Notes under the pieces: model-generated | What the model was told of the DNA's origin: nothing | The model's database searches: none | What the model saw: the letters and a program-made list of their open reading frames with translations, nothing else | Made by a program: the position numbers and the translations under genes | Assembly: GCA_036362985.1 (NCBI GenBank) | Contig: JAYGXS010000004.1 | Location: 47,307,592 to 47,371,591 of the forward strand | Direction of reading: 5' to 3' | DNA from: Ligula intestinalis | Taxonomy: Eukaryota > Platyhelminthes > Cestoda > Diphyllobothriidea > Diphyllobothriidae | Length of the DNA stretch: 64,000 nucleotides | In this document: in pieces, positions 1 to 12,242 of the stretch | Position numbering within the stretch: position 1 is the stretch's first letter | Layout of the letters: every line of letters begins with the position of its first letter

Positions 1-190
1 TTCCAATTAGGTGGTACTCGGTCGGTATAATTTTTTTCCCTTTTCTGCCTATCAAGGTTCTCCCTTCGTCGGCCTTCTGCTATGGGCTGCCATTAAAGTT
101 CTTTAAAACCGTTGTTCAACGCCGCGGGACCTACCAATTTTTACTTGATTATATAGGCAAATTCAGTTAACTCGATTGGGAAAAATTCGT

Positions 191-235
191 GGCCTTAGTG
201 GTAGTCGAACCCACACAGCAGGAAAGGCTTCTGCG
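191..235 (-). repeat. tRNA-derived SINE fragment (B-box half)
   Basis: The minus strand carries a near-perfect RNA polymerase III B box (GGTTCGACTAC, plus 203-213). The 20-odd bases before it match the segment before the B box of the tRNA-like element at 2844-2914 (AAGCCTTTCCTGCT against AAGGCCTTCCCTGCT). No A box is visible upstream, so this is a 5'-truncated copy. Confidence 0.35.
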
Positions 236-355
236 CGAAAATTTTTCATCGGTCCTTTTGCACTTTTTCAATAAGCCTAACCCATACCCCCCTATTACCC
301 TCGCTCCTATATAAGAGTAGCATTTTTAACGGTTTACTTCCACCTCCTTCGAAAG

Positions 356-703
356 TGTTGCGGAGGCGAGACCCCCCATGCACTCGCGTGCGCCGGCGGG
401 AAGAACAGGCCAGCAGGGTCGTGCGGGCAGTCAAGCCACCCACACTGGGTCGCGCTCGCATGCCAGCCGCCCTCGCCGTGCTTCGAGCAAAGAAGACGCC
501 CGCCCCCATAGCGTGGGCAGTGGCTGCAGTCAAGAAAGTTCCAGTTCGGATGCACATCATACGCCAGGAACATTCTAGCAATATCGGAACCATATAAATA
601 TGCCGACGTGGACAAGTCGAAAGACGCCGCAAGTCCCACTGTCTTTGTGTGCTGTTAAATAAAGTGCTTGCACTTCATACACATCCTCTTGTCTTCTTCT
701 GCA
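356..703 (+). repeat. Candidate solo LTR or promoter/poly(A)-bearing repeat
   Basis: This block is clearly more GC-rich than its surroundings. It begins TGTTGCGG and can be closed at TTCTGCA, giving TG...CA ends. It holds a TATA box (TATAAATA, 593-600) and an AATAAA signal (658-663) about 60 bases later, followed by a T/C-rich stretch. That order is typical of the U3-R-U5 layout of a retrotransposon LTR. No target-site duplication, primer-binding site or gag/pol reading frame is visible, so the ends and the class are uncertain. A host promoter or a decayed gene end would look similar. Confidence 0.3.
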
Positions 704-2843
704 GACTGGGCTATACCAGAAATCGTTACTAATTTCAAACTAGCGCTAGACTATCAAGTATTGACTCACTTCTTGGCGTCTACTGCAGATGCTCTGTGCA
801 CATGTAATAAGTAACCTTTTATGTATACTCTTAGTGCTCGGTCTTATTAACTTTGTCTTTACACCGGAAACGGAGGTGAGAGTGATGAGCGATTGGGCAG
901 ATTCTCCGCAAGTCCTCTTAAACTCCTGTCTTCTTTTGCGGTAGTTTGCTGCGTTGCTGCTGCCTACTATAGCTTTCGTGTTGCTTGCCTAGCTTGCTTC
1001 AGTGTCTATTGCGGCTTGCTTCAGCGTTTGCTGTGGCTGCTGGAGCGCGTGGTGCCCATCGTCAAAATCGACGGGGAACTGTCATCGTCGTCACTAGACG
1101 GGTGCTAAAGTCTGTGCCAAAAGTCTGCTGCCAAATCAAGTCGCACTCTATGCATAACTCAGCAAAAGCAGGAACAGAAACAGATAATGACGAAGAGAAG
1201 TAGCAGTTTGGACGAATGTCACATAAAACAAGACCTTAAAGAGGGGCATTTACTCATACAGCTGAGTTGTGTTCTAAGTTGAGATAGTTTCGATGCTGTT
1301 TACGTTTGCGGAGTTTACGTGGCAGGCAATCCAAATAAATAGGTACTCGTTTGACTGAGAAAGGCAAATTATATGAAACATTTACGCCAAAACAAATTGC
1401 TTTCTGAAACCTAGCTATTTCTGGGGTAAACAAGTGTTCAACAGATAATCGAAACCTGGTTGACGGGGGCAGTATGAACATTGTTTCCGGCTATGTCCAA
1501 AAAGTCCTCCATAGTAGGGTGGACGCAGGGACAGATTCTTGCTTGGATTGGTAAACAACCTGTATACGCGTGTCATACGTATGGTCAATGGGTAATGAAG
1601 CAGGATTTCGCACAAACAACAAAGAGATGGCTCGAATCTTATATGAATGGGAGTGCCATAGAAGCCACATTACGACGGAGCCATTACAACGCGACTTGCC
1701 TTCCTGAGAGAATGAACTGAGTTCTCCTTTAATTTAGCAACCTTCAACATCGCCACTTTCAGTGCAACGCGATAGGGTCATGTGAACCAGATTATTTATG
1801 CTGAGTAATATACCCTACGTACTGCTGAATTCACTTGCATTGGCTACTAGCAGACACTTGGAACCCAAGATCAGCCGCTGACGCATGGTGCCTTTGACCT
1901 GCAAGGCCTGCGTACCCACGCCAGCTTTTGTCTATCTCAAGGTTGCGCCACGACCGCTAGTGTAGACATGAACAACGTGATTGGCTGCCGTAATAAAGCA
2001 TACGCCGGCATTCCGGCTATTCCTGACGCTCTCATCACCCCGAAATCGACGCCCTCGCAGCCGGACTGCGCGCTGCTAACATGTGTTCGCAATAAGGCTA
2101 GATTGGGATAAAGTCCACATTCTTAGTGGCTAGGGTGGTACTGGTGGAACGTGGCCTCTCTGGTGGTCCTGTGGTGACTCGGTCCGCGCAGATGGTCATC
2201 ACGCGACGGCTCACCGCTGCCCACGAGCGCACTTGGACTGGCCGCCTACGCCCGTTTGCCTAGCCAGTCACCTGTCAAGGCCGACTCACCCAAAGGCCAC
2301 TCCAGATGCTGTGGCGATTCCCGCGGTCAACTCACTTCAGACGCCCCTGTGGCGTGTGGCTGCTCGCACGTCTCACAGTCAAATTTCTAACACCTATTCT
2401 CCATTCCTTCAGCACAAAATAAACTGATCCTTCCACTCTGGCCTCCCATGATTTCTCTTCTCCTAAGCAACTGGACCTGAAGATCGTAGTTGCTAGGGTT
2501 TAACTAACTTAACCCCCTGTGATATTGGTGACTTCCCGACATGAGCTGAACTCGCAACTTCTGTTGGGGCCTGATGCCCCTGCGATAATATTGACTTCCC
2601 GACGTGTTCCTGCAGTAGTCTGATTGGTATATGCGGGAAACATCTTCGCCGTCATCGCAGCAGTGGAGGCAAGAATGATGGACGACTTCGGCTGCGACGG
2701 CAGCTGCAGGGCAAAAGGAGTGTGATGACCAATGGCGGTGGAAGTGGTCACTGTCGTGGATGGCATAGGCGTTGGTTCAAGAATAACAATAGAGGCGGGT
2801 AAAATTGATTCAAGTGTGATTAAATACATGGCGCAAGGCGTGG
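704..2843. other. Intergenic, no gene recognised
   Basis: There are only short spurious reading frames. A remnant at 1030-1083 (+) ends in CATCGTCAAAATCGAC, the 3'-terminal signature of the ~750-bp family seen complete at 21.6 and 57.1 kb. Nothing else recognisable. Confidence 0.6.
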
Positions 2844-2914
2844 CGTATGTAGCTCAACTGGTAGAGCGTTGGTTGCGACAAGGCCTTCCCTGCTATTTGG
2901 CTCGACTCCTGCCC
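2844..2914 (+). repeat. tRNA-derived SINE head or tRNA pseudogene
   Basis: A perfect A box (TAGCTCAACTGG) with a foldable D stem (GCTC/GAGC) is followed about 45 bases on by a one-mismatch B box (GGCTCGACTCC). The anticodon stem and acceptor do not pair, so this is not a working tRNA. The same B-box half recurs inverted at 191-235, which argues for a dispersed tRNA-derived SINE rather than a single decayed tRNA gene. Confidence 0.45.
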
Positions 2915-4875
2915 AACATCGCTAGTTTTTTCATGATTGGGTCAACTTACTTAAGCAAATCTGCCGAAATCCCGTAAATAATAACAATATGGTTTTTTTC
3001 GAGGCAGTAGGTGAATTTGCCAAGTTTTTGTCACACAAATAGAGACTTGCGCAGCATCTAACGCATTATACTTTCCATCCACCGCCTTGCCTCGACAGGA
3101 CGAAAAGGTCAAGATGACAGGATTTGGGTATGGACGCCGTGGCGGGCAAAGTTTAACAGGCCAACCACGTATGCCTTCCATGAACTGATCTCCACTGCAT
3201 GTACTGGACTACTGTAAGGACAGTCCTGGTCTCACACAGGTGAGGTCATAAGACTGCATTCAGAAGGAGCCATTGAGTTTGCTTCTCCGCATTCCAGTCA
3301 GACATCTATACTCGCAAGGTGGACAGACTTTGTTGTTTAACAACCTTTCAAGTCATATGGCCGGACGTGCATGGGTTGGTAAGCCCGTGTTTTCCAGCAC
3401 GGAAGTTACGGTCGGAGTCACTTATATGTCCCGTTCTCCCACTTCTGACAAGACACGGGAATAGGAGGGCCCCGTGAAACATGTAGCCTTGCGCTCAATT
3501 GCAGTTAGGGTAAGTAGTATCATGTCCTATCTCTCTCACTAACGCTGAAACAAACCTTAGCCGTAACCCAAATCTCCCTCGTATTTAGCGCAAACGCACT
3601 AGCCTTACGGGTGGTTCATGTTCCCGTTGAAGCTGGTTTACAAAACCTGGTTCTGCAATCAAGCCCATTGTCTAAGAATCGAAACTTAAGTGAGGCATTA
3701 GTATGGATGGAAGATTACACGTGATTCAGCCTACAAACTTGAATATATCAGCGAAAAAGCGTGACTAATCTACTTTCTTACCTTATCGAAAAAATCTTCC
3801 CTTAGATGAAATTTTCATCTTTTTTTAAGTGTCGAGTTTTAAGATACCCTTTGAATGAGTGGGACTTGAACAATTGCTCCTCCAAGTTTCATTTCTTGAT
3901 AAGATCGTCTTTTGTGATCACTTTACTCTATCAGTTGGAATAAGAAATGCCGATTTTTAAAAGGAAAAATGAAGCAACTTTAGCATAGGAATTTTTTTCA
4001 AGGATTGACAGTCTTGTGTACTGGCCCAACAGGTAGGTTTCCTTACGTCGACCCGACCCGTATTTTTCTTTGGACAAAGTGACTAGACTGTTGTATGCCT
4101 TGCAATTATTTTTTGATTAATTTAAACAGAAGCTGACGTAGGTCACAAGAAATGCGCAAAAACTCAGTTATTTGTGCATTTTGGTCGATTGCTGGGCGCT
4201 GGGTGAAAAAATTGGCGAAGTGGCTGATGAACGACTGCAAACACACAGACGGAATTTAGACTGCCAGTCGGGGATACCGTGACGGAGACTAGGCTACTGT
4301 CAGACTTTTCTAACTCATGCAGTTATTTTGTGCAATATTTACCAGTGCCTGATCAACTGCAAAAACCTCGTGTGACCTTCATTTCATTTTGTACACGTAC
4401 ATCATATCATCGTCTTTTCTAGTTCGTTGCATTTTTCCCCATAAATTTGGATCTCAGCTGCCTCATTATTTTGTCTATACGTTTGAACAGTAAATAAGAT
4501 CTTGGCACTAAACTTTTATTGCAATACGTGCTCATTTAGAATGACGGAATGCTCGTCATATTCACGTTTCGTTTTCACGATAGAGTGACGCAGATCGTCA
4601 ACGTTTTTCATCGAAGAAGACCTTTAATGATCCACCGAACAAAAACTTCAAAACGCGTTTGCTTTTAACGCTTCAAAATATTTCATCTGTTTAAATAAGA
4701 TTACTAACAATCCGTTAGAATTTCATGTATTTTCCTTTGCTATCTTAGTTGCATAACGTAAGTGGTTTCTGTTAGAGGTCGCTATCTCGATCATTTTCAT
4801 TGAGATATTCATGACCACTGAGCCGGGACACAAAGAGTCAGAATAAGTGCTGACCATCAGGCAGCGTCATTAAGA
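2915..4875. other. Intergenic, AT-rich, no gene recognised
   Basis: No coding signal. Degenerate TTAGGG/CCCTAA-like words occur around 3505-3580. From about 3700 to 4860 the sequence is AT-rich and featureless by eye. Confidence 0.6.
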
Positions 4876-5025
4876 CATCTCACCTGCGTCGCCAGTGTTA
4901 TAACGATGGGTTCTGCGTCGTTAGTGTTCAATGGTGACACACGTCAGATGTCATCGTTATAATATCAGCGACGCTGAACACGTCGCTATAACGCAGGTGA
5001 GACGCAGGTGAGATGCAGGTGAGAT
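4876..5025. repeat. Imperfect inverted repeat ending in an 11-bp minisatellite
   Basis: Two arms around 4876-4930 and 4955-5001 share CTCACCTGCGT and TATAACGAT words in opposite orientation. Between them lies a segment GGTGACACACGTCAGATGTC that recurs at about 6024. The right arm runs into three tandem 11-bp units (GCAGGTGAGAC/T) at 4993-5025. Confidence 0.6.
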
Positions 5026-5049
5026 TGTTCCCCTGGATGTTAAAACAAT

Positions 5050-5430
5050 ATGTGACGCACATTTTAAAATGTGTATTTCCGCGGAACAATTGCTATTCTA
5101 CGTAAGTGTCGTGATCCCACCAGCCATCACACGGCTTTGGAGTCTTTACATCAATGGCGACACTGCCAGTTGCCCCCCCCTATAACTTGGCTTCGGAGAA
5201 CTAACCATTTCTGCCATCGTGGAAAAATGGCTGACTATCATAAAGCACATTACAAGCATGGGTGACGCTCATTCCACCATGCGTATTTCCGTTACAACAA
5301 TTGACGGGCATAACGGTTTTTTACTGTTACAACAGGCCCCCGATGATCACATCGTGCAAAAGGCTACGAATATTTCTCAGCTTGTTACTGTTACTTCAGG
5401 CCTCCAATGATCACATCGCGCAAAATAGGC
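5050..5430 (+). repeat. Diverged tandem duplications
   Basis: A segment at 5050-5092 resembles 5259-5302 (shared GTGACGC, GTATTTCCG and AACAATTG in the same order), a period of about 209 bp. Inside it, a unit starting TTACTGTTAC and holding ATGATCACATCG is repeated at 5321 and 5385, a period of 64 bp. No protein-coding pattern. Confidence 0.5.
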
Positions 5431-6023
5431 CATTTATGGTACTGGAGGATTTCTCCGGCTTACGAGTATTCAAATCAAATCAACACGCTTCCCAACTCAA
5501 AGGAGGGAAGTGTAAGGATGTTAGCCGGATAAAATGCTAGCAACGTTTGGAGGCTTTCCTAAGGCGTCGAGCCTAGCCAAAATGTCTTTGTTGATTAAAT
5601 CTCGCTGCAAAGCAGGCGATGACTTTATACGCGGGATGACCTTAGACGCACGCACGCACGCACACGAGCGTATGCGAGGCACAAAGCCCGAGGGTCAACT
5701 GGTTGCGTGGCATTATATCAATGCGGCCAACCAGGCCACAAGAGAACGCGCAGACAATCTCTTATAAGCCACTGCCACCTCTGACAGAGAGAATTGTAAC
5801 AGCGGACGCGTGGCAACACCAGTCCGCTCCCAATGCCGGGCTCGGCCCGAGGCGGGACACAAAGAGTTGCAGCCCCACCGGATGGTGAGGAAAACGAGGC
5901 AACAGCCACCCGAGACAGTTTCTCCGGTTTTTTTCCACAATAAAACCCGCCTCTTTGTGGATCTAAAAGTTACGCTCTTCCTATTGTGTTCTTCCTTGGG
6001 AATTTCAACAGGGCGTAATTCAG
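5431..6023. other. Intergenic; locally GC-rich block
   Basis: A short (CGCA)n run lies near 5648-5664. A GC-rich block follows (5780-5910), then AATAAA near 5939. The GC-rich block followed by a poly(A) signal is loosely LTR-like, but no ends can be drawn. No gene recognised. Confidence 0.4.
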
Positions 6024-6087
6024 CGGTGACACACGTCAGATGTCATCGTTATAACATTAGCGACGCTGAACCCGTCGTTATAGCACA
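6024..6087 (+). repeat. Second copy of the 4.9-kb repeat segment
   Basis: Begins GGTGACACACGTCAGATGTC and continues with ATCGTTATAACAT, GCGACGCTGAAC and CGTCGTTATAGC. The same order is found at 4933-4996 with few changes, so it is a dispersed copy about 1.1 kb away. Confidence 0.65.
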
Positions 6088-9000
6088 AATGACACTCCTT
6101 CTGTACCAGACCGTTTTGATCTTCCGAGTAGGCGATCGAACGAAACACTTGAATCAAACCGGTCGGAGTTACAGTGTGAGGTGAAAAAAAATAAAGAGCA
6201 CAAACGGTAAAAATTGGTCTTAAATAGAGAAATTTCGCATTGATAACACACACTTCTTAGCTGTTCTTGTTCCCATATCGAAAAGGTAATATTATAACGC
6301 GGAGAAGAACTTCCTAAGTGTGTGTTGAAGAGCCTAGCCTACTATATAAGCACGATGTATGTCTAAGATTGATCTAACGCTAGGAAATTCGCGTAATCTG
6401 CTAAGAAGTAATTCTTCTTCAGATATCTTTTATTCTTATCCACATCTACTGGACATTAGTGGCAAAAATCTTCCCAATACAAATCTTGTAGCTGCAATCA
6501 GTATGAAGGAAAGAAAGGTTGTAGTCAGACCATCAACCTGGGATGGTCGGGGAAAATGAAGAACGTCTATTTAATTTTCACTCCATAAGCAACAGGGAGG
6601 ATTGCTTACAATAGTCGCCCGAACTACTGTTTAGGCTGAGTTGCGGCCAAGAAAGCGTGAGTTGATCACTACCGCGTGATATGCCGGGCTTGAATTAATT
6701 AAGTTGCCCAGCCTCTTTACCGTTGGCTTCATTCTGCCTGTCCGTGACCGCGTGCATGGAAGTATAAAGCAGAAAATCGATGCACCACGTGAAGGTAAGC
6801 TATTACTCTATACGCCCTTTGGATTTCACCAAGATACCCTGCTAAAAGAGGGACAGAAATGCATGATATTGGCCAAACTACTTATCACCACGTTCTGGAC
6901 TCAAACTATAGCCAGAACTCGCCACCATCAATGCATTTGGGCAAGAAGCACCCGTTATCCGAAGGATTGATAGCCGGCAGCCACTTTGCACGTGGTGATT
7001 CGAATGCTTCCGTAGCGGACGCCTGTCTGCTGGCTGACTGGGCACTGGAACCCCCAAAGAGGCCATGCCTTAGAACTCACGAGGAGATAACTACTGAAGG
7101 ATTTACACAGATGGCAGTCCCCAATGCCAGGTGGCACAGGTTCGATCCCTATATAGGAGAGAACATGTTTAGGAACAATACGAATGCCTCGCACTAGGTC
7201 AGCATGCCGACCTGCTGTCAGCGAAACCTTGTCTGTCGTCTTCTTTTTATTAGGTTTGCGTATCTTTACCCCGATAATTTCTTCCCGGGAAACATTTGTT
7301 GATTTAAAATCTACTTGATTTCTCCTTTTATTTCTCCAGAGGTTCCACTGGTTACCTAAAAATTCCGCCAAAGGCCGGCAGTTAAGAAGCGATTAAACGG
7401 GGCCAAGAAGATTTTGTAACTTTAGATATGTTCTGTAAGTTAACTTGTTTACTACCACTACAATGCTCGTTTTCGTCTTAACGAACTAACGAAAAGAAGA
7501 AAGGTGACTTTCTCTGTAAAATACGGTTTGTTGGAGTCCAGTTGAGACATCAGAGTTGATAACTGCCCAAACAAACAGATTAAACGCCTCTAAATGGATT
7601 ATAAGGTCCATAAATAGTTAATCGGAAGCCTATAAGGCTTGAGATGTTGCTGGTCATGCGAATATTTCTGAATGCCAGGAAATGTTTGAATCAAAAAGCA
7701 AAATAATTGGGCATATTTATAATTTAAAGGGGCGTTCACTATTCTGGCCTGGTGGTAAATACGCCGATAGGGTCGGAAAAACTTGGGGTTTGTAGAGAGG
7801 TTATCTACAGTACCGAGGTTCCCGTCGCCCATACTGTTTTGAGTATGCTGGACCGTAGTTAGTAGAGTGCTTGGCGGACCAAATGTACCTTCACCACATT
7901 CGCAACCGTTTAAGCGTCCGGTATTATTGACCTGAATATGACTAACCGATGGCGGCAAATAGGTCAGAAAAGATAATCGCAGTTCCTCTTCCCTATATAT
8001 AACAGCTATTATATAAACAACACACCCACATCCGGTCTAATAAATTTCCCCATCCCAATAATGAATACCGGATTAAAAAAAATTAAAAATAGACGGATAG
8101 GAAGAACTGAATGCCGGAGGAAATTGAAGATGGCGAGGCGGATGAAAAAGCATAAAATTCAGTCTGAGGGGTAGACTTAAATCATGCTTATCGGGCAAGG
8201 CGTCAGACTAGTTAAGAATCCTAATATTTCAAAATACCGTAATGCCCTAGCAACATAATCCAACACAGGCACTGGAAAACGAAGCATTCAGCTAGAAGGA
8301 GTTAAGGAAAAAGTCGAAGCAACCAGTAGCAACAAGCGTAAACAATTGATGACAACGCGAAAATTTTGGCCTTGAAGAAGTCAACAAGAAAAACATACTC
8401 GCAAATCCCCCATTTTATCCTGCAGAAGATAGGCCTACTTGTAATTTACCGATGTGTACAAGAAATCAGATGTTAGAAAGCAAATGAGTAATACGTACTG
8501 CTGTCTACGGCCTTTCTAAAATTTTCAACTAGTGCCTAACTCTAGGGAACTTCAGACAGTATTTGTCCGAATTAGGTCTTGTAAAGAATCAAGAAGTTTA
8601 TTAAGTAGAGAACAAGCGGTATGTAACAACCCTTCCACAAATTCCCAGGGGCACTACAAACGAATCAAGGCCGGAGCACCTCGTGGGATACTCATGAATA
8701 TATTTGGCAAGCGTAGATCAGAAGAAGCGATTGCAGCACGCATCAGCTATCTCCTAGGTTGTCACAAAAGTTTGGCTCAAGTTTGCAGATGCATTTTCCG
8801 CCGCAGAATGAAAAGTTCACGCCTTCTTTGGTTTTCCTTGTAGAAGATTTTGAAAAAAGACTGACTACTTTCTATCTGACTTAGACTTCGCTGTCCAACA
8901 CGGTTTGTACAGGCCACTTTGATTGGCGCCTTTCAAAGTACTATCGATTCAGAGTCGTGTAAAATACAGCAAGTGGACAGAGAAGTTTCAAATTACATGC

Positions 9001-12000
9001 GTTGATCGGATTACAAGCCCGGCCGATCTCCACCGGCAAAACGAGTATTATGTTGCCATCTCCAACTGTGACAGAGCCAGAATTGCGGAGTCAGACGACA
9101 GGCTCGCTACGAACAGGCAGGAAGTTGGGAATTTTTCCCGTCCTGGTTCTGAACCTGCTGGTAAAAATTGAACGCGAGACAACTTGGGGATCGAGCTTCA
9201 TATTATCCTTTGATGAACTACCTTCTGAGGCAAGAATCTGCATTTCCATCTAAAAGTTTATTGCGAGTTGTTTTGCAGTTAGTACTTAATGCGGAGAAGT
9301 TCCATGCCTGTTTTAGTGAAGATCTGGAGGTTGGATGTATGTGGTATCAATTTTATATAAGTTGGAATGGCTAGTTTTGATTGTTGTATGATTTCTTCGG
9401 TTAATGCTACGCAAACACATTTGAATGTAAAGGAACTGGGATTTATATTTATCAGAAGCCTTTCAATTAGCTGAGTATGTACCATTCCCTCTAGAGCTTC
9501 CAGACTGGGGACATGTCCAAAGCCTAAACTCAAATTTTCATGGAAATTGCAAATAGAAGGCATTTGTTTGATACAATTAATTTCAAGTAGAGCTGGAATA
9601 GCACAGACTTATTGGACACTGAATGCACTGGGAATCCAGTTAGCACGGCGCCCCGAACGCTAATGGGGACGGTTCCATAGCGTATCACGCTCTCATTTTC
9701 ACAAGTTTCATTTTCAGATGGACAACTGCCATAAAGTGTGTCGGCAAGTAGTCGGTAGTTCACTATTGAAAGCAACTTCTTAGCACCATGAGAGCGCAGA
9801 TAGGAATTTTCGGTCGTAATTGCTTACAACCCCCCTCCCTCGATGGAACACGGGAATAGGAACCCCTCTACATATTAAAGGCGGCTCTTCGAAAAATTTA
9901 AGGAGTGTAAATATTCCCTCATCCTAGCCCTAAGCCTACCCTCAACCCTGAACTTAGCCCTAACTCCAATTCTCACAAACTCTCACGGCAAAATTAATTA
10001 TTATCCTTATTTCCCTGGAATTTAACGCAGTCACTTGTATTACGGCGACTTCTGTTTCCATGCCCTGCTGGGTGGGATGATACAGGAAAGCCCTAGCTCT
10101 TCTCTTTTGTGGGGAAGTTTACGTGGCATGGTCGTCCTTTTCGGAAGTCAGTTAACTTCTAAGGGGAATCTATGGCGACAGAACATGGCACGAGCTGAAC
10201 ATAGCAGTCGAAAAATTAACCGAAAGAACCACCTTGGCAATCGTAGAACGCCACTGAATCAACCATAACGCTAAAGTTTGATTAATGTAAGCAGACACAG
10301 CGGCGGCAGTCTGAGGCCAAACAGGGGTCATATAACCTCTAAACTTCATGTGGCTGCGTCGCAATCCGGAAGTCTTCATCATCTTGAAAATATCATATTT
10401 ATTTTAGCATTTTATTGCTTGATATTATAGAAGGAAACTTTGTGATCAAACCTCGTCTTTACTAAGCGTTTTCTGCCTTTTTACTCCCTTGGGCAAAAAA
10501 GCCAGTTCAGTCTATTCGAACTGGTTAAGCTTTTAGCCAACAAAAAACCGGTGGACAGACTGTTCGAGTTATGTGAACAAGCCTAGCTGTGGCGTTCTAA
10601 AATTTTTTCAAAACCGCCCCGGCCCTTAGCAAGTTATGGAGACCATGCGCCGTGCGAAACATTCGATACACAGTCAAAGCGGCTTTGCTGTCTGTATGCG
10701 GGGGTGTCTTCACGTGGAGGAGTGACGTGTAACAATTTATTTTAGTTGCAGGGCAATAGTGTCGCTTCGCCTTGGGGCAGTTCACGCAGGCCAGCAGGCA
10801 ACGAGAAGAAACTAAAGGCGGGGGGAGGAAGTTACTTTGCCGAAAAAGCGGATCAGGTTTTGATTATTTGCCGCTGATGGCTATCATCAAGGGTCAAACG
10901 ACTGAGGGTCAAACGTGGACATACCACTTGGGGTTGAGGTCTCACCAGCTGATGCTGGCAGATACAGTAATTTTGCTATTTCATAAAATACCTACTGAAA
11001 TTCTGAACTATCTGTTTAGATTAGAGGATGCTACTTAAGTAGGGTTGTAATATTGTATATTGTACAGAAGAAATCCCCCAAGATACCAATTTCGTCATGC
11101 TTCTGGCTCCGTATGAGTTTCTTCCCGGCCACCTGGACAAGCTACAATTTATAAACTGAATATTAAATAAGTATGGTGTTCGCTCATTTATTTCTAATAT
11201 CGGCAGGACTGTCTTTAGAGGTTCTATTTAATTTTATTTATAACAGTTACCTACTTTTACATTTTCGGTAACCCGACTTTCCCCTTTTCGTTAAATTTCG
11301 CCAATATAAGGTTGAATTTCCCTTAATAGGCACCAGTTGCCTGAGCAACAAGAATTTATATTGATGGACTTGATTCTATTTGGTATACTAAAACAAATAT
11401 AACTTTCTTTAACTTAACATTTTTGATCACTTCCCACCTAATTAAATATTGATTTACATCCACTAACCAAGACTTAAATGTTTACCCACAAATTATGTAA
11501 GACAGTTGGGCGGGGAAATATATATTAAGACGGCCTACGAGATAGTTTTGCCCCGATGTCTTTATAATCGAAATTTATTCTATGGCAAAAATTCATAAAA
11601 CCACAATTTTGTCCTTATTTGCTAGCAAATTACACATTCAATGAGACAAAAGGTGAGAGTTGGTCTTCGAAACGTTTTTCGATTTCTGATTTATTCTTAA
11701 CCCAACCTGCTATTGCACATTCATTCAGAGTCGGCAACTTGTATGCTGTGTATATTCCGTCTTAGGCAACCACATACCTCTCTACACTACTGGAAAAAAG
11801 TCACATAATACGCATAAACATTTTCAATTTCTGTGGATATTGGTCTATACTTTATGAGTAGCAATAATAAGTGGATACGTACGATGCTTTATGAACGGTC
11901 ATTTCACAGTCTTAAAAATCTCATAATAAGAAACATCTTGGACAACAGGTCTCACTACTTCAGATATAAAATATAAAGAAGACGCAAGACAGAATATTCT

Positions 12001-12159
12001 CATGCCTGCTTTCTATAAAATATATTAAAATTCAGAAGGGCGTTCGAAATTAACAAGAAAAACCCAGACTACTTAGGAAGTGTTTTGTTTCTGGGGCGTA
12101 GTTTTTGCACGCGATCTGAAGTAAATCCATTCCTGACGTGTGTGAAATATTGTAGGATG
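6088..12159. other. Long intergenic stretch, no gene recognised
   Basis: Only short random frames. A good B-box-like word (GGTTCGATCC) lies at 7139-7148 without a convincing A box. Degenerate CCCTAA-like words cluster at 9924-9976. From about 11 to 12.1 kb the sequence is very AT-rich. Confidence 0.6.
9924..9976 (+). repeat. Degenerate telomere-like (CCCTAA-type) block
   Basis: A run of related words (CCTAGCCCTAAGCC, CCCTCAACCC, TTAGCCCTAACTCC) with a roughly 6-bp beat. Flatworm telomeres are TTAGGG, so this looks like a decayed interstitial block. Similar words occur on the opposite strand at 12418-12555 and on this strand at 14237-14385. Confidence 0.45.
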
Positions 12160-12242
12160 ATGTTGCACGATAATTATTATCGCAGCCCCTTCAAGTAACC
12201 ATTCTAAATAGGAAAAAACATTTAAAAATTTCGGTTATTATT
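12160..12242 (+). repeat. Dispersed repeat, partner at 34.39 kb
   Basis: CACGATAAT, CCTTCAAGTAA and TCGGTTA occur in the same order and near-equal spacing here and at 34392-34472, with many substitutions between. An old dispersed family of unknown class. Confidence 0.45.

Noticed and set aside
7139..7148. B-box-like GGTTCGATCC, possible tRNA
   Set aside because: No A box at the right distance and no cloverleaf pairing.
10507..10540. Hairpin CCAGTTC...GAACTGG resembling a bacterial terminator
   Set aside because: The window is eukaryotic, there is no upstream gene, and a single 7-bp stem is expected by chance.
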